A stretch of 64,000 bases of DNA from Echinococcus granulosus (GCF_000524195.1 NW_020170393.1:1360722-1424721), one strand, 5' to 3'. Positions 1 through 13,600 are shown, counted from the stretch's first letter. Made by a program: numbers and translations. The notes: generated by a model not told the origin, from the letters alone.

Positions 1-2403
1 AAATCCGTAATTGAGAAGATGGGAGTTTGATCAAATGCAAGAGACTTAACACGCAATGCTGTTACGGATTGGTTTGAAAGCGAGGGTATTGCATTTATAT
101 AATATTTGAATAAGACCATCAAAATGATCAGGGTGAGAAAAGGGGCTGATGTGAATGTCTTGGAATTTACTTATTAGTTCCACTTAATTGCTTTATCCAC
201 ATAGCTCGAGAAATATTTGTTGGTGGGTATTTGGTCTGGCGATAAATTCCCAGTGGAATACTTGCTATAATACCCCGATTTCGGGGTCACTTATCCTTGC
301 ACCTTGTAGATGGCCCATTTTGACAAAATATGCCTTCGGATTGGGAGAGGATCATTTTTAAAAGGATTTACAGGCAAAACATCGCATCAAAATCACTTTA
401 TTTGATTCACATAGTACTAAAGAATGATAAATCATGTAACTTGTGGCTAGGAAATAGTTAGTCTGCCCCAAATTTCTCCCTGAATTCCGCACTTAATTTG
501 TTAGTTGGAGTGAACGAATTACGAGATAATTGAGTACCTACTTAAGTTCATATCAGACAAAACCCCCTTAACCTCTCAAAAATGATTAGATTGATTACGT
601 TTTGTCTCCAATACTCTTGCCTTTTACATCAAATGCCTATTTTTACACACTATTTATGAGTTCAAATTTGTGGCATTTGACAACTGGGACGGCATATTTA
701 AGTGTCAAATGCTGATTTCGTTGTGCATCCAGATACAAAATTTTGTAACACCTTTGATTCGAAGATGACTTGTCCATATAAGGTTGTCATACACATGGAG
801 GGTCGAGGACGGTGCTTCCAAGGTAGGCAATGCGGAAAAATGTTGCCTTTTAGGCAGATTCCTTCACATCAAGGTAGCACTAATTGCATCCCTAGAAGCA
901 AATATGCATGCCAGGTTGGTAGAGAACTGCGCCATTAATTGAATGTCATGCTGTGTAGAATCTGGCATGCACGCATTCTGCGTAAAAAATCTCACTTCAC
1001 TGTCTACGTTCTGTTACCTTTTTGCTTCAGATCATCGGGGCATGTAATTTTGTGACCTGACTTAACCTTGATGACATTCCGCTGCCCATTCGCCTGCCCT
1101 GGCATCCACTCAATGTTAAGCCTTTCACTCACCGTCGTGCGTGTTAGATTTTATTGTTCAACAGATCAGGTTTTATCATGTTCCCCATAAAATATGTAAG
1201 ACCAACAGCAAAACATTAAACCCGTGTATATGCTTAAATTCTAAATTGGGAACTAGAAGAAATGTTAAAAGTCACGAATATTTGCCTCATTGAGTCAGCA
1301 CTTCATGCTCTTGAAATGAGGGAATAGTGAAAGCCCTTTTTCAGTTGCAGCTTAAATGATGGGTTTTGTAGGTTTCCCAAGTGTTTCACAGCAGCCGAAA
1401 AAGCTCGTTAATGCGACAGCCTTTTGCTAGAAATGCGGAGATATTTTCTATTGTGTCTTCAGAATTTTATTCATAGGTCAAAATTAAAAAATGAAGATTA
1501 TAATAATTTTTTACTTATCAGTAGACAATTAAGTACCATACTTTTCGAACTTCCAAAACTTGTGAAATTGGAATTAGTTCGCTCACAGCTAAAAAAGTTA
1601 TGCTTTGCAGTCTGTAAGCTTGTCATATGTCATAAAAACATTAAAACCTACTATTCAGCCCATAAAATTTTACTAGGAGTAAAAAATTTCAGGTAATCAA
1701 CTAGCCACAAGGGCACTTTGTGGAATGTAGATTTAAGGTCAACAACTTTCCTCGAACTTGTCACCTTAGTTTTACTCGGAATGCGAGTAAAAATATGACC
1801 ATTTCGTTTGTTCACATCAGCTAGATATGTTTGCGTCGAGGTCATAGCAATGTTTGTACATCATCTAATGCGTTTTGCTGTAAATGCGGTCTTGTTTAGG
1901 CGTATTTCACGGTGACCCACTGAAAAGCATTACATTTGGAATATTTTCTTATGCTTAAAATTAACATAATGATTTTTCTTTGATACTCTGGAGAATTTTA
2001 AGATCCCCCTGGTAATGAATATGGATACTACATTAGGGCATAACAACTGAGCGTGTTCAGCGTTATAAATTTGAATTTTGAATCCAGGGAATGTTTAGCA
2101 GACTATTACTGCGTTGTATATAATATGTAATCTTTATTTAAGCTTAGGCAGCTTACGTTTACTACCCTTTAAATGGTTGATTAGTGAATTTATTCACGTG
2201 AATACCCGAATAACCACATGACCTCGTGAGCTTTTTATTAAAAATATTTTAAAAACTATATGAACAAATATATATTTAGGTTGTCCGATCAAATTAATAT
2301 AAATAAACAGGCGCTTTGGTAGAAAAGACGCATCACCCAAAGATGAAGGCTGAGTCTCACGAGAACGGGAGATGAGAGAAGGCGAGGGAGAAGGAGGAGC
2401 CAG
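1..2403. other. intergenic region, no gene recognised
   Basis: AT-rich sequence with only short open frames (78, 90 and 64 codons) that have no recognisable domain, low-complexity composition and no convincing splice framework. The right end is the 3' flank of the minus-strand PDZ-LIM gene. I see nothing else here. Confidence 0.6.
2234..2239 (-). promoter_or_regulatory. possible polyadenylation signal AATAAA
   Basis: On the minus strand AATAAA occurs about 165 nt downstream of the stop codon of the PDZ-LIM gene at 2404. It is the first canonical hexamer I find after the stop. In AT-rich DNA this can occur by chance, so transcript ends would be needed to confirm it. Confidence 0.35.
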
Positions 2404-3204
2404 TCACTTGTAAATCACCACAGGTTTCACATTTGAGTCTGGTGGTCTACCAACTTGCTTGGCATGAGTCTCGCAGTAAAGCATCTCGTTTATGTAGAAG
2501 TAGCCTACATTCCTCAGTCCAATGCCACATTTGCAACACTTGAGACACGAGGGATGCATGGGGATCCGGCCCTGCACTCTCACAAACTGTCCACCTGTGA
2601 TGAGTTCCTGGCATGATCCACATCGCATACTTCCACCGAAGATTTGTGGAGCCGGTTGGATTTTTGATGGATCTGCTCCTGCCGAAGCAACTGTACTTCT
2701 GAAGGAGGTATTTACATTGCTCTTTGAGTACAAACCCATGGGAGAGTTATAAGATGAGTGAGAGAGGCGTTGGAACCTCCCGTCTGGACCCTGAGAGATC
2801 ATTGCTGTACCAGCTTTCGGGACACCGCACATCACTTCAACTCCCCCGTTGATGTCGGTCGGTTGAGTACTTACCTCAGAAGTGGTGGAAACCTGGTCAA
2901 GGGTAATGGAAGCTCCTACAGCCATGGAGTTTCCACCGTCATTCCTCTCCACGATCATTTCAAATGCATTGTTGGACCGAATAATTTCCATTTTTGCGTC
3001 CTCGTGTTTCATGAATCGCGTATCCGCAGAATTGATGCTCACAATGATATCGCCGGGTTTGACACCACAGGCCTCGGCAACACTGCCCGGAGTGACCTTC
3101 TGAATGTTGAGCGCATGTCCCAGGTCCAGACCACCTTCCAGACGGAAGCCCCAGGGCACGGAGCTGTCGGAGCGAGAGAGTTTAATGCGCAGCAACGCTG
3201 ACAT
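2404..3204 (-). CDS. PDZ-ZM-LIM protein of the ALP/Enigma/Zasp type (paralog 1)
   Basis: Intronless frame of 266 aa. Residues 3-87 form a PDZ domain with the ligand loop SSVPWGFRLEGG, where the P-W-G-F signature is typical of the ALP/Enigma family. Residues 147-165 contain a ZM-like motif (YNSPMGLYS), known in the family for binding alpha-actinin. Residues 195-247 form one LIM zinc-finger domain with all eight ligands visible: C195, C198, H217, C220, C223, C226, C244, H247. The protein ends in a short basic tail (VVIYK). The start is chosen because PDZ strand 1 begins a few residues after this Met and the paralog has the same layout. Family knowledge places such proteins at muscle Z-discs, dense bodies or integrin adhesions; location here is inferred. 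A close paralog sits 6.6 kb away in the opposite orientation. Confidence 0.93.
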   Translation of the reverse strand: MSALLRIKLSRSDSSVPWGFRLEGGLDLGHALNIQKVTPGSVAEACGVKPGDIIVSINSADTRFMKHEDAKMEIIRSNNAFEMIVERNDGGNSMAVGASITLDQVSTTSEVSTQPTDINGGVEVMCGVPKAGTAMISQGPDGRFQRLSHSSYNSPMGLYSKSNVNTSFRSTVASAGADPSKIQPAPQIFGGSMRCGSCQELITGGQFVRVQGRIPMHPSCLKCCKCGIGLRNVGYFYINEMLYCETHAKQVGRPPDSNVKPVVIYK

Positions 3205-6200
3205 CGCGTAGATATGTATGTGTGTGGGTGTTTGTTAGCGAACGTGCAGGGACACGTTTGTGCCCAGTGGGCAAGACGGCACGCGCTTTGTATCCACGCC
3301 TGGGTATCTCCCTAGCCTGCACAGACAAGTGTGGGGATAACCTTGGCTTCTGATTGGCCACCCATTCACCAACTGCTTTGCCTTGAATCGATGGTGGGGC
3401 GTATTCTGGAGTTTCCTTCTAAAAGTCTAGATTTGCTGTGCTCAATTTCATGGCATATACATCATGTTGAAATATGGTTTGTATTTTCGTCATCTCGCTG
3501 TGCTGTTGAAAGTGTGAAAATGTTGAGTGGGTGATATTCCGTTCTGCTGAAGGTGAAGGAAAGTGATTTATTGCTTCGTTTCCACCTGAAGTAGCTACTT
3601 TTGGTCCTGTGTGTGTTGTGTGTGCGCATAGCCACTAAGGTTTAATCATTCATCACTCCAATCAGCTAGAAAAGTGAGCCTGACATTTTTGTTTCTGAAT
3701 CATCTTGACTCTTCTACCCCATTTGCAATACCAATACGGTCCTATTTTATAGTCAAGGTCAATACAGGAAGCAATTCTTACTTTCACGGCTTTGTTTCTT
3801 CCCAGTTCCCTTATAAGACTTTAGTACACTGTTATGCTTAACCTCATAACCGAAGTTTGGAATCAGATCATACATTTTGTTTATTAAATGACCAACACAC
3901 TATTAAAAGCCCAAAAATCTAGGTTTCCCGCAAGTTCTGACCTCAGGCTAACATACAGTCATAAAGTTCTTCACTTGGGAAGAATAGCCGCAGTAATAAG
4001 CAACACCTTTGCAATAATCTTTTGCAAATTTGATACAACTTTTGTTTTTGACACTGCAGCCACCATTGAAAAATAAGTGAAAACCAGACTTTAAATTTTC
4101 TATCATATTTTTCCGTGAAGGGCTCTCTTGGTGACTCCAAATGCGGAAGATGTGATATTTGCAGATTCTTATAAAATATCACTAAACAGGAGGCGCATCA
4201 CTCATCCTTTGGCAGTTAAAAGTAGACAGAAAAGAGAGACAGGGAGTTTGTTGTTATGCATTTACAGAGTTGAAGTAAACGACTGAGAGTGGAATGCATA
4301 AACATGAAGGCAATGCTATCCAGCAGGAAGGGGATTGCTGAAATCACGTTTTAGAAACCTAAATGAGGAGGGGGGAGGGAAGCAAACTGAGGCTGAAGGT
4401 GGTTTGAACTTCTTCATCGCAATTTGCAGACGTTTTAGTACTGCCACCGAGAGCGCCTGACAATTGACGGCGATATGGCAGGAGAGCTCGGAAATTAGAC
4501 CAAACTACAGGCAAAATTTGGCGATTTCTTCATACATTCAATGGTTTATTATAGCGTTGCCCTGTTATCTTATTTACCGGCTGTGGGCTCGAATTGGCTA
4601 GGGACATGCTGGCGTCCAAAACGGCCTTGGAGTGGAACATTAATCCACCTCGTGCAAAACAGGGCTGGTGAATCTCGTCGATGCAATTCTTCAGGTGGAG
4701 GCAAAATCAACGTCCATCGAAACCTTGAGGTGCATTGCTGAACTTGATGTCAAATGTCTTCTTGCCTTGATGACCTTCATTTCCGGGTCGCATGGGTGGT
4801 TTCTAGAGCACCGTCTTCAATATGCTAGGTGACACGGAGGGTTGACTACGGGAAGCGTCAACGCGGACGTTGCAAATGGCGGACATATACTATATGGGCT
4901 CCCTAGTCATTGCAGGATTTGGTCGTCATCTTGGCAAAGAGACATTTGTTCTTTAACACGAGTGTTTACATCCCACATATCTTCTGCAAAATCACCATAT
5001 TGTTCCGTTTTGGCTAAAACAACTGAAAATGAATCCGACACAATGTCATTAGCCAATGGTATGCAAAGAATGCCTTTCGATAAAAGTTGTATCCCAAGGA
5101 ATAGATCTGTAAAAGCCAAATTAATTTGTATTAGATTCGCTCTTGTAGTTGTGACACCGTAGCAACCTAATTCACCGTTACTACCGGGGACTATCACTAT
5201 GCTATTTTTGCAAAATCGTCCTAATACGAGTTTCTTATTCATTGCAATACTTAAAAGGAATGTAAACAATTTTTAACAATTTGAAGCATGACAATTCGAT
5301 GGATTTTTGTTGAGAAAGAATACGTGTCGCGTACAAACCCACGTACACTTTTGTGCAAAGTATTTTCCAAAATCTACGACAAGTGGAAAAGAGGTTTGGT
5401 TGGCTACCCCGTTTAATTTTATTGAGACGAGGCGCTTTGGAGAAGCTGTATAATTCCCACGGCAATAATTTAGTTTGCCATAAATCAGGGCCATGAGGTT
5501 GCAGGTCGTACCCACGATGTGATGTTTAGTAGGCAAATGTGACTAAATGACAACATTTGGAAGGAACAATGATATATTTAAAACCTGTCATTATTGTGGG
5601 TTAATATTTAGATGAAATACTAGTTGTATTAATTGCACAAACTTTAAAGACAAGTTATTCATCCAAAAATAGAGCATGTTTTGTTAACTATACCAAAACT
5701 CGACTTTGAATAAGAAATACCTTATAACAAATACGCAGAGGGTATGCTTGTACACACCCCCCAATTAAATGTACTAACGAATGTTCGATGATTAATCATC
5801 CAAATCATGGATTTCCTGCGGCACTTTAGGGTGGAATTCTTCGCCAACGCAAGCACTATTCTATATAATTAGAGAAAACACAAATGCGATAGGAATGAGT
5901 AATACGAAAGTGCTCACATTTTGTGAAGAAAAAAGGATGTTATTTTGATATTTATGAGTCGCATTTCTGCCATCAACCGCTTTCATTTTTCAAGGCTATG
6001 TGTACGAAATGAAAGATTGCATTTGGACGATGGCCTTGGATGCAGGTGCTCAAGTAGGGAATTGGAGTATTCAAACGCTGGTTGTATGTATGAATCTTTT
6101 GAGCGGATAAGAAATTTTGAGGTTAAATAGGAGCAGAAAGTTGTACAGGAAATTTATTTTCAAAATCCATCAGAAGTATGCTTTCAGTAGCATAAGTGGG

Positions 6201-9200
6201 TAAATTGTCATTTTTTGATTGATTTGTAAATTACCTGACAACTGTACTTTTCGCACAATAGCCGCGATTTAATAAGATATTTAGGCAAATGCATGAATAG
6301 CTTTTCAACTTTAATTCACATTTGTTCATTCACGGTATAACTTAGTGTATAAATTATTCTACTTTTGTATTCAAGTAGAAACTGCATTTGAAAATAGCAT
6401 CTTGTTCTCTGCCGGCACCGAGTGTTCTGCCTTCAAAAGTAAAAAATTACTCTGCAAACAGAAAAAGCGTTTACTGTCCTTATTGTTTATTGGACTAAAG
6501 TGAAATGACAGATCTATCTAATTACACCATTTATGGAATTGTCTGTTCTCAATTCCCAACTATTATCACTCTTTTTTAGATCATGTTTAATAATATTCAT
6601 TTGTCCCAAATAAATTTAGCTTCTTCTTAAGATGTCCGACTGCACTTCACCCTAAATTATTTTTTGTGCACTGATAAAGGTTGTATCAAATACTTTCCTA
6701 CTTTTCGCGTTTTAAGAGTAAAATTGTAGTCCCCACAGTTTTTTCCTGCAAATGAAAGAAGTCATACTACTAGGTAATTAAATGTATTGTTGAGTGAATG
6801 TGCAAAATTGAAGTCTCAAGCATCGGCGAAGCTGAGATGAGGAGTTAAATAACGACAGGAATAGTAAAAAATGCCGTATTTGTACGGTCACAGTAGGTCG
6901 ACACCAGATATCAGCCGGCATTAGGAAATGCCCTTCCCTTGGCTACCTGCGCCTTGTCATTTTGCTGCAAATCTGTGAGATTTTTAAAAGGACATGAATC
7001 TGTCAAACAAGACTCCAAAGTTATTTTATTTTTTGTAATTTTTAATTTGTCTTCTTGTTAAGCCAGTTTTCTTAAGAATAGTGATTGACATGTGTACTCT
7101 CCTCACTGCGGAAAATGGGTCCATCTTCAACGCTGCAAGGTGGACAAATGCATGAAGTACAATTCAAAAAAGGTGACAAGTAGGCCTGTCAAAGCCTACA
7201 AAATAAATCTCCGTTAATGAAAGCTGACACCCACTCGTAATCGGAAATCTCTATTTTCTCCTCATTTCTCTCTTGAGGGCACCTTGTAATAATCGAAGAG
7301 AAAGATTTGCCACCAAGAGGTTTGAGAAGAGCGTTTCAAAAAGGGCAAGGTGTGTAAAGGATATTAAATATAATTAATTGCGTAGCCTATTACCCCGTTA
7401 GTCACAAACTATTAAGTCTTCGGATATAGCCCTTGTTCTGTGAATAAAAAACAAAAACAGTCCTCTAAAAGCAGAAACCAATACCTACGTTTAGTGTAGC
7501 TTCGGTCGACTTTGAAATCCAACAACATTCCTATCATCATTCGTATTATGCCTCTTACAAGAGGCCACTGTTTACTGAAGGCTGTGTTTCGTCTTTTGAT
7601 TGCTTATTCGAACCAAACTGAAAGTTATGAAGGCATAAATTTTGTATACTCTCCCCAACTGCGCTTAAATAACCGGCAAGGTGGTTTTTATCATACCTTA
7701 GCCTGTAAATTGCATGAAATACGTTCCGGCAGTGTATAAAGCCATCAACATTGCAAAAGCCGCCTTCACATATATGAGTTTACTTCGATGAGAATTTGAA
7801 AGCAACTTGAGACATACTAATCACTTACGGAAACTTGATTAACAGGTATTTTTCTCCCAATAAAAATCACTTACACTAGAGCCATTGGCTTGTTTTACGG
7901 GCAATACTGGGCCGAGACTGTTGACCTATTCGTTTTTTCAACATAGGAAAGAAGAGAATGGAGAATATTGAGGCAAATGAGAAAAAAGCACGATCTCGAT
8001 ATGATTAAACCGCTGCAATCAGCATTTATTCGGCAGTGTGGGCTGATAGCAATCAAAGCAAGGAAAACTAGTAGTGCCATATTTTAGCAATGTCTTTTTG
8101 GAAATATCTTTAATAACTAAGAACTAGATATCCTCACCCCATTAGCAAAGAATAATTATTTCACTCACACGGTATCAGGCTAACATTTGACATTTTAATA
8201 AGCGAATTTAACCAAAAAATGTCTTTTTTTCATATTCGTGCCATAAATTACTTCATTATGCCGGGGTTAAATCGCAAGGCAATGCAACTGGACAATCCGT
8301 GGGAAGTGGAACCCGTATGTCGACGCTTTAATTTATGCTGCACAACTGTTCCTCAGGGGATGGCCCTGGTGATGGTAAGGAAAGTGCAACCCAAAATGGA
8401 ACTGGCGATGCCGCTAGACATCCCTCTGTAGTCAGTAAAAAAAAGGAGGTAGGCTATTGCCTCACCTCTCAAGACGGTTCACAAACTGTTTTTCATTAAT
8501 AGTCTGTGAGGATTATTCTCCGCAACATCGATCGCTGTGTCTGAACAGTTTTTTGTCATTCCAGGCTAAGGTGGCATCAAACTAAAAGGAACCAGCAGAT
8601 ATTTCAAGTGTAGCACAAGTCACGTCTTCATTTTGGGCACGCAAAATAAGCCGCTTGTAATCCACATAGCTCTATTTTTTCTTTTCCTTGCATTATTTAC
8701 TATAAAAAATTCCGTGAGTTGCCTCGATAGTTTTGAAGCCGCCATTATTTATTAAATGCCAAAAAATAGCCTGGCAAAACAAAGCTAACAATTTTAGTCC
8801 TGAAACCACAAATATGATCAGATATAAAAAATTCTATTCAAATAAAACAAATCTGATTTTTTTTCATAATACACACATTAAACAACTAATTTTTAGGCAC
8901 TGACTGCAAAGTCTGAAGTTTTGCAAATGTTCGTTTTGAGGGAAGGCAAAATTTTTGACTCTAAATTAAATTTTATAATATATCAATTGTGTTCGCCTTT
9001 TGCATACTTTATGACACTTGGTCCTGACCCTACTCTAATCCAAGAATATTTGAGATTTTCAACAAATATAGGCCAAGTCAACCGAATTGACACTGTTTGG
9101 CATGTCGAAGGTGCTTGAAAAGCCTTTAGCTCATATTTAGATGTGGAGGATAAAACGTGCTTGCCTATGTCTGAGTGGATTGATAAACCGCATGGCAATG

Positions 9201-9781
9201 CCAGCCATGGTCAGCCATTGATGCTAATATTATTGAGTTTTTGACCGTGTTTGACTTTTCGGCTGTCCTGAGCCTCGTCCACGGCCCGTGCTCAGTCAGC
9301 ATGCATGAGTCATGGCAGATAGTTGGGCCGGAAGAGCAACTCCATTTGGCATAATACAAAAGAAATTCATTTTAACGCCCTAAACTGCAATTTTCCTAAA
9401 AATCGGGAGTTCATTTGTTTGAAATGATTACTTTAACTAAGTTCCGATTTTCATGATAAGTAATTTAGGGAATGTGAAATTATTGCTATTTTGAACTTAT
9501 CACTTGTGGACGTGAACCGTTTGCGAGTGTTGCTGCCAGTAAACAGATAAGTGCTTGTTTATTTGTTGGAAACTAGTTATCCCGGAGGCATAAAAGAAGT
9601 CTCACCCGAATCCCCGATTGTTCCACTTGACTGAGAGTGATGGTAAAGTATCGACCAACCCACTGGCCCGCTTTCATTGGCTCTTAAGGCACGCACGTAC
9701 ACACACACATATGCCGCTTGCGCTGCCACATCCCACGGAAAGTGCCAAGTTCATTTACCTACGAAGTGGCCATCAGATCCG
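3205..9781. other. divergent intergenic region between the two PDZ-LIM genes
   Basis: The region must hold the promoters and 5' leaders of both divergently transcribed PDZ-LIM genes. It is AT-rich with no mobile element that I can name. About 130 nt directly upstream of the left gene (3205-3330) are richer in G+C than the rest and could be its 5' leader. Minus-strand open frames at 4907-5536 are treated separately. Confidence 0.55.
4907..5536 (-). other. overlapping open frames, possible exon or gene relic, unidentified
   Basis: Three minus-strand frames overlap here: 5273-5536, 5235-5465 and 4907-5269. The last (120 codons) has a non-repetitive, acidic C-terminal half ending in SLCQDDDQILQ and a stop. 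A good acceptor-like site (ttggcttttacag) lies inside it near 5110, so 4907-5109 could be a terminal exon. One segment (LIQINLAFTDLFLG) looks superficially like the second helix of a rhodopsin-type GPCR, but it coincides with the possible acceptor tract and no other GPCR motif follows. I cannot assign a function; chance or a decayed gene is quite possible. Confidence 0.2.
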
Positions 9782-10636
9782 ATGGCTAGTCAACTGTTGA
9801 CGATGAAGCTTGTCCGCGAGGACAGCTCTGTGCCTTGGGGCTTCCGTCTGGAGGGCGGAGTGGACGTAGGCCTACCGCTGATTATCAGAAGCGTCGCACG
9901 CGGTGGGGTAGCCGAGCGCTGCGGTCTTCGTGGTGGAGACTATGTCCTCCGCATCAACCGAACTGATATGCGAGGTCTTACTCATGAACAGGCTAAGATG
10001 GAGATCATCCGTTCGAGCAATGACTTTGTGATTCTGGTTCAGCGTGGAGGAACTATTACACCTCTTAAAACCACCACCACTTCAACCACCATCCAGCCCA
10101 TGTCAGCGCGTGTGGAGGAGTCAGTCATCCGTGGGGTTATGGACAATGGACAGGCAAATTTGAAAAGTGCTTTTGCAGCACCTTATTCACCACCGATCGG
10201 AGCTTCGCATAACGTGAATCCAGTGCCGTTTGGGCAGGCACCTTTGCCTGGACATTCGGTGATAACCCGCAACGCAGAGGGCAGAACTCATCGTATCCTT
10301 CACTCCGAATACAACTCACCCATGGGACTCTACTCTCAACGCAACGCCTCAGCGTCTTTTGAGAATGCTCTTTCAGCTACTGGGGCTTCAGCACCCGTTA
10401 ACGCAGCGCCAAGGCTCATTTGCGATGCCTGTGGAGGTCCCATTGCTGGAGTTATGGTCAAAGTTCACGGTTCGATCCCTATGCATCCGGAGTGTTTGAA
10501 GTGTTCACAGTGTGGAATCAACCTGCGTAATGTGGGCTACTTTTACATAAACAGCATGCTCTACTGCGAAGTGCACGCAAGGAGGGCCGCTCCACCACCG
10601 AGACAAGGCCAACAAGCCGGGGTGATGTATAAGTGA
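9782..10636 (+). CDS. PDZ-ZM-LIM protein of the ALP/Enigma/Zasp type (paralog 2)
   Basis: Intronless frame of 284 aa. The PDZ domain (about residues 5-89) has the same ligand loop as paralog 1 (SSVPWGFRLEGG) and the shared AKMEIIRS helix. A Thr/Ser-rich linker follows, then a ZM-like motif (YNSPMGLYS, about 177-185) and one LIM domain with ligands C214, C217, H235, C238, C241, C244, C262 and H265. The frame is open 35 codons further upstream, but Met at 9782 is preferred because it aligns with the start of paralog 1 (MASQLLTMKL against MSALLRIKL). The upstream part is low-complexity Thr/His/Ala and is probably 5' leader. Both proteins end in a similar [IM]YK tail. The likely role is cytoskeletal scaffolding in muscle. 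Paralog 2 has a longer PDZ-to-LIM linker than paralog 1. Confidence 0.93.
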   Translation: MASQLLTMKLVREDSSVPWGFRLEGGVDVGLPLIIRSVARGGVAERCGLRGGDYVLRINRTDMRGLTHEQAKMEIIRSSNDFVILVQRGGTITPLKTTTTSTTIQPMSARVEESVIRGVMDNGQANLKSAFAAPYSPPIGASHNVNPVPFGQAPLPGHSVITRNAEGRTHRILHSEYNSPMGLYSQRNASASFENALSATGASAPVNAAPRLICDACGGPIAGVMVKVHGSIPMHPECLKCSQCGINLRNVGYFYINSMLYCEVHARRAAPPPRQGQQAGVMYK

Positions 10637-13600
10637 AATGTTTGTCTGCTTTGCACCGCCCAGTTCTGGCTCAGTTATTTTTGCACCCAGAAAAACACTT
10701 TTTGTTCTTGTGGATAGCCTAGACCGGTGCGCATTCGTATGCACCACACCAGTGGCAAATTACCAAACGAATAACCAAATATTTATCTAGCTTCGTGTTT
10801 ATTTAAGTAGAAATTTGACACTGCTACTGCTTTGTTTTCTTCTGCAAGGTGGGTAGAGGCGACCCTTTACCCATCAATCGATAAACGCACAAAATATGGT
10901 ATTATGATTTTGTAAAGTTTGTGTGCTTATTAGAAAAGTGCGGGGAGTTCCAAAGACCCACTTAATTAATTACCACGTTTTAAAATAGATTCGATTCCAA
11001 TTCCAGCGTTAATTTTTGGTTAATTCAGCTCTACTTACTGCATCATTTAATGGTAAGATTATTCGAATTTAGTGATAACCTTCTCAAGGGCGAGCACTCA
11101 ACTACTCAACACATTTTAAGCATAAGTTGCTGCTGGCTACCACTAAATATGTCAGTTGTTACTGGATTTTATAGTCATAATTAAGCTTGACTAGAAATCG
11201 TATCGTAATTTTGCCTGGAATCTTTCAAAATCACGTTAAGCAATGACTATTCAACGGCATCAAAACCGCGGACAATGTTAGTGTAATAAAATTACCCGTC
11301 AATTTCTTAAAGACAAAAGACTTTTTACAGCATAAAATGAAGTAACAAAAGTAACATTATGTTAAACTTGGAAGTGTTGATCTTTGAACTTGGGTCATGG
11401 AAGGAAGCTATAATTAGATCTTCCAGATAAATGGAATTTGATGGAGTTCCAACTGCAAAAGAAGAATTGTAGGCGCCAAGTTTCACAGAGATTACGGAAA
11501 GCCCCCAAAATTTCTGGATTTTTTTACGCTTTTATGCATTAAGATTACTTTCTTCAACCAATGCTTTTTAATTGCCGTTCTACTGAAATAATAGCGCCAT
11601 CGTTCTGTTCACCCGATTTTATTTCTGTCGATTCTAATAAATTGCAGTGCATGGCCTCCGTCCATCTTTACCATCGTCATCGCAAATAAATTGTTCTATT
11701 CCCAAACTGACGGAAAAGTCCTTACTACTTTTCCCTGAAGAAAATATAATTTGCTACGGCTCCAGAAACTTTAAACACTCATTTAAACTAAGTACCTATT
11801 GAACTGCATCAATGAACCGGACGGCGCTATGTCACGCGGTTAACCTTGTTTTATGGCATCAGTTCCATGCGAATGGGGCCCTTTAAGGTCTTCGTACTTT
11901 ACTAAAACTTTCTAGCTTATGAAAATCACATTTGGTTTGAGATAGTGTACGCTATAACTGGAAGAAATAACCCACGATAGCAACTTTAAGCAAAGCTTTT
12001 GATTATTTTCTCGCCTAACTGAGGCTGTGGGACATTGGGATTCATCCCAATAAATACTCTATGGGAATGCCGCGACCTCTGTTAAGTGTTGGTGCTATTT
12101 CAGATCAGGAAATGCTGCGTGCAAGTAATTATGTATCTTCCACACCTAAGGGACAAATAAGCCGAGCTCCTTCGGTGTTGATAATTCCTACATCCACCCT
12201 GCTCCCATTAAAAGCAAATAATGTCAAAATGTGTGTGGGACGAGCGAAGAGGCACATTCCTCTTGCGACATGCTATTGGACATGGCCATTTCCGCATTCC
12301 GCTGAATTTCGACAAAGACTTTATGGTAGGTGGATGTAGACGCTTGAAACTACCAAAGTATTTAAACATGGACAAAACTAACTTGACGAAATCAAAAAAC
12401 TTCTGCTTAACTGGTTTTTCATGTTGGTTAGGATTTCCAGAACCCAATAGTTTGCCCATGTGTGTTGAGCAGAAAAACAGCCATCTGTGTCTGATTTGCA
12501 GCGTTGTAAGTGACAGCCAGCCTTTGAAAATGCCAACCTATCGTAAAGCACTAGTCAAAGGATTCATTTACCCTACTACAAATATTTGCCTCTATGACAA
12601 TATTTCCTTCCTTTATTTCTGTTCTTCAGCGTCTACATGGTTGTGCCAAAGGAATACTTGGTAATTTCGGGCTCAATTCTTCAGCATAGGCGAAAGCACA
12701 TTGATAACTGGTCATAAATGTTCGAATATTTTCCTTTAGCGTAGTCATTCTGTCTAGAATCATCGAAAGTTATAAAATGCTGTGACGAGTGATAGCCAAC
12801 GGAGACTGCATCCATTTCTTGTTAAATAACCGCCTTTTGAGATATTTGCTTGTGTTGTTTTAGTTAGCTTCATCCAGCAGGAGCAGCTGTAGACAAAAGA
12901 ATTAAAAGAGTTAACTTCCGGAAAAACAACTTATAAGTTAAATTTACTTTCAACACGTAACTTTAGTAACTGAGGTTTTTATTGTACCCTCTTTTTCTCG
13001 GTTACCCTCTGATTTTAAACTTTCTACTTAAGCTATTTGGTGTTTTAGGGCTGCACGGCTTTTGAAATTTTAATGCTGTTAACAAAAAGAATGCACATCA
13101 CAACTCGTTACTCCTCTACTTAGTAGAGGGTCAGAGGAGGAAATCATACTAAGATTCACACCCCCACGAAACTGATTATTTACAAGTAATGCCCAAGAAA
13201 ATGAAATCATTATGATCATTTAAAAGCACGCACGTGAAAATCCTGAAGGATTTTGTGGAAACAGCGCTCAAAACGCTCTTGAGGAGCCCTGCTTAACGAA
13301 CCACAAGATAGCTAGTGCGTTCAAACCATTCACATTTTGAAAGCCGTCGAGCGAATAGCGACTTCGAATTTTTAAGGTCAAAGTAGCTAATTTAAACCCA
13401 ATAAGTAAATTTACTCCTTATTTGATCAAAATGTGGCAGGCAGGTGTAATTAAGTAAATCTGGTCGATTTTTCAAAAAAAAATTTGAAGTAAGGCTTGAC
13501 AGTCCTACGAAAGCCCTAGAGAAATATTCCTGGGCGAAGGCTTTAATCATCTTTCAAACTCTCAGTGAAATAATTTTCGCAATTTATACTTAAATTAAAA

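Noticed and set aside
9677..9781. N-terminal extension of PDZ-LIM paralog 2
   Set aside because: It is low-complexity, has no counterpart in paralog 1, and precedes a Met that aligns with the paralog's start.
12061..12664. Overlapping 92- and 147-codon plus-strand frames
   Set aside because: No domain, no splice support and no similarity I can recognise; probably chance.
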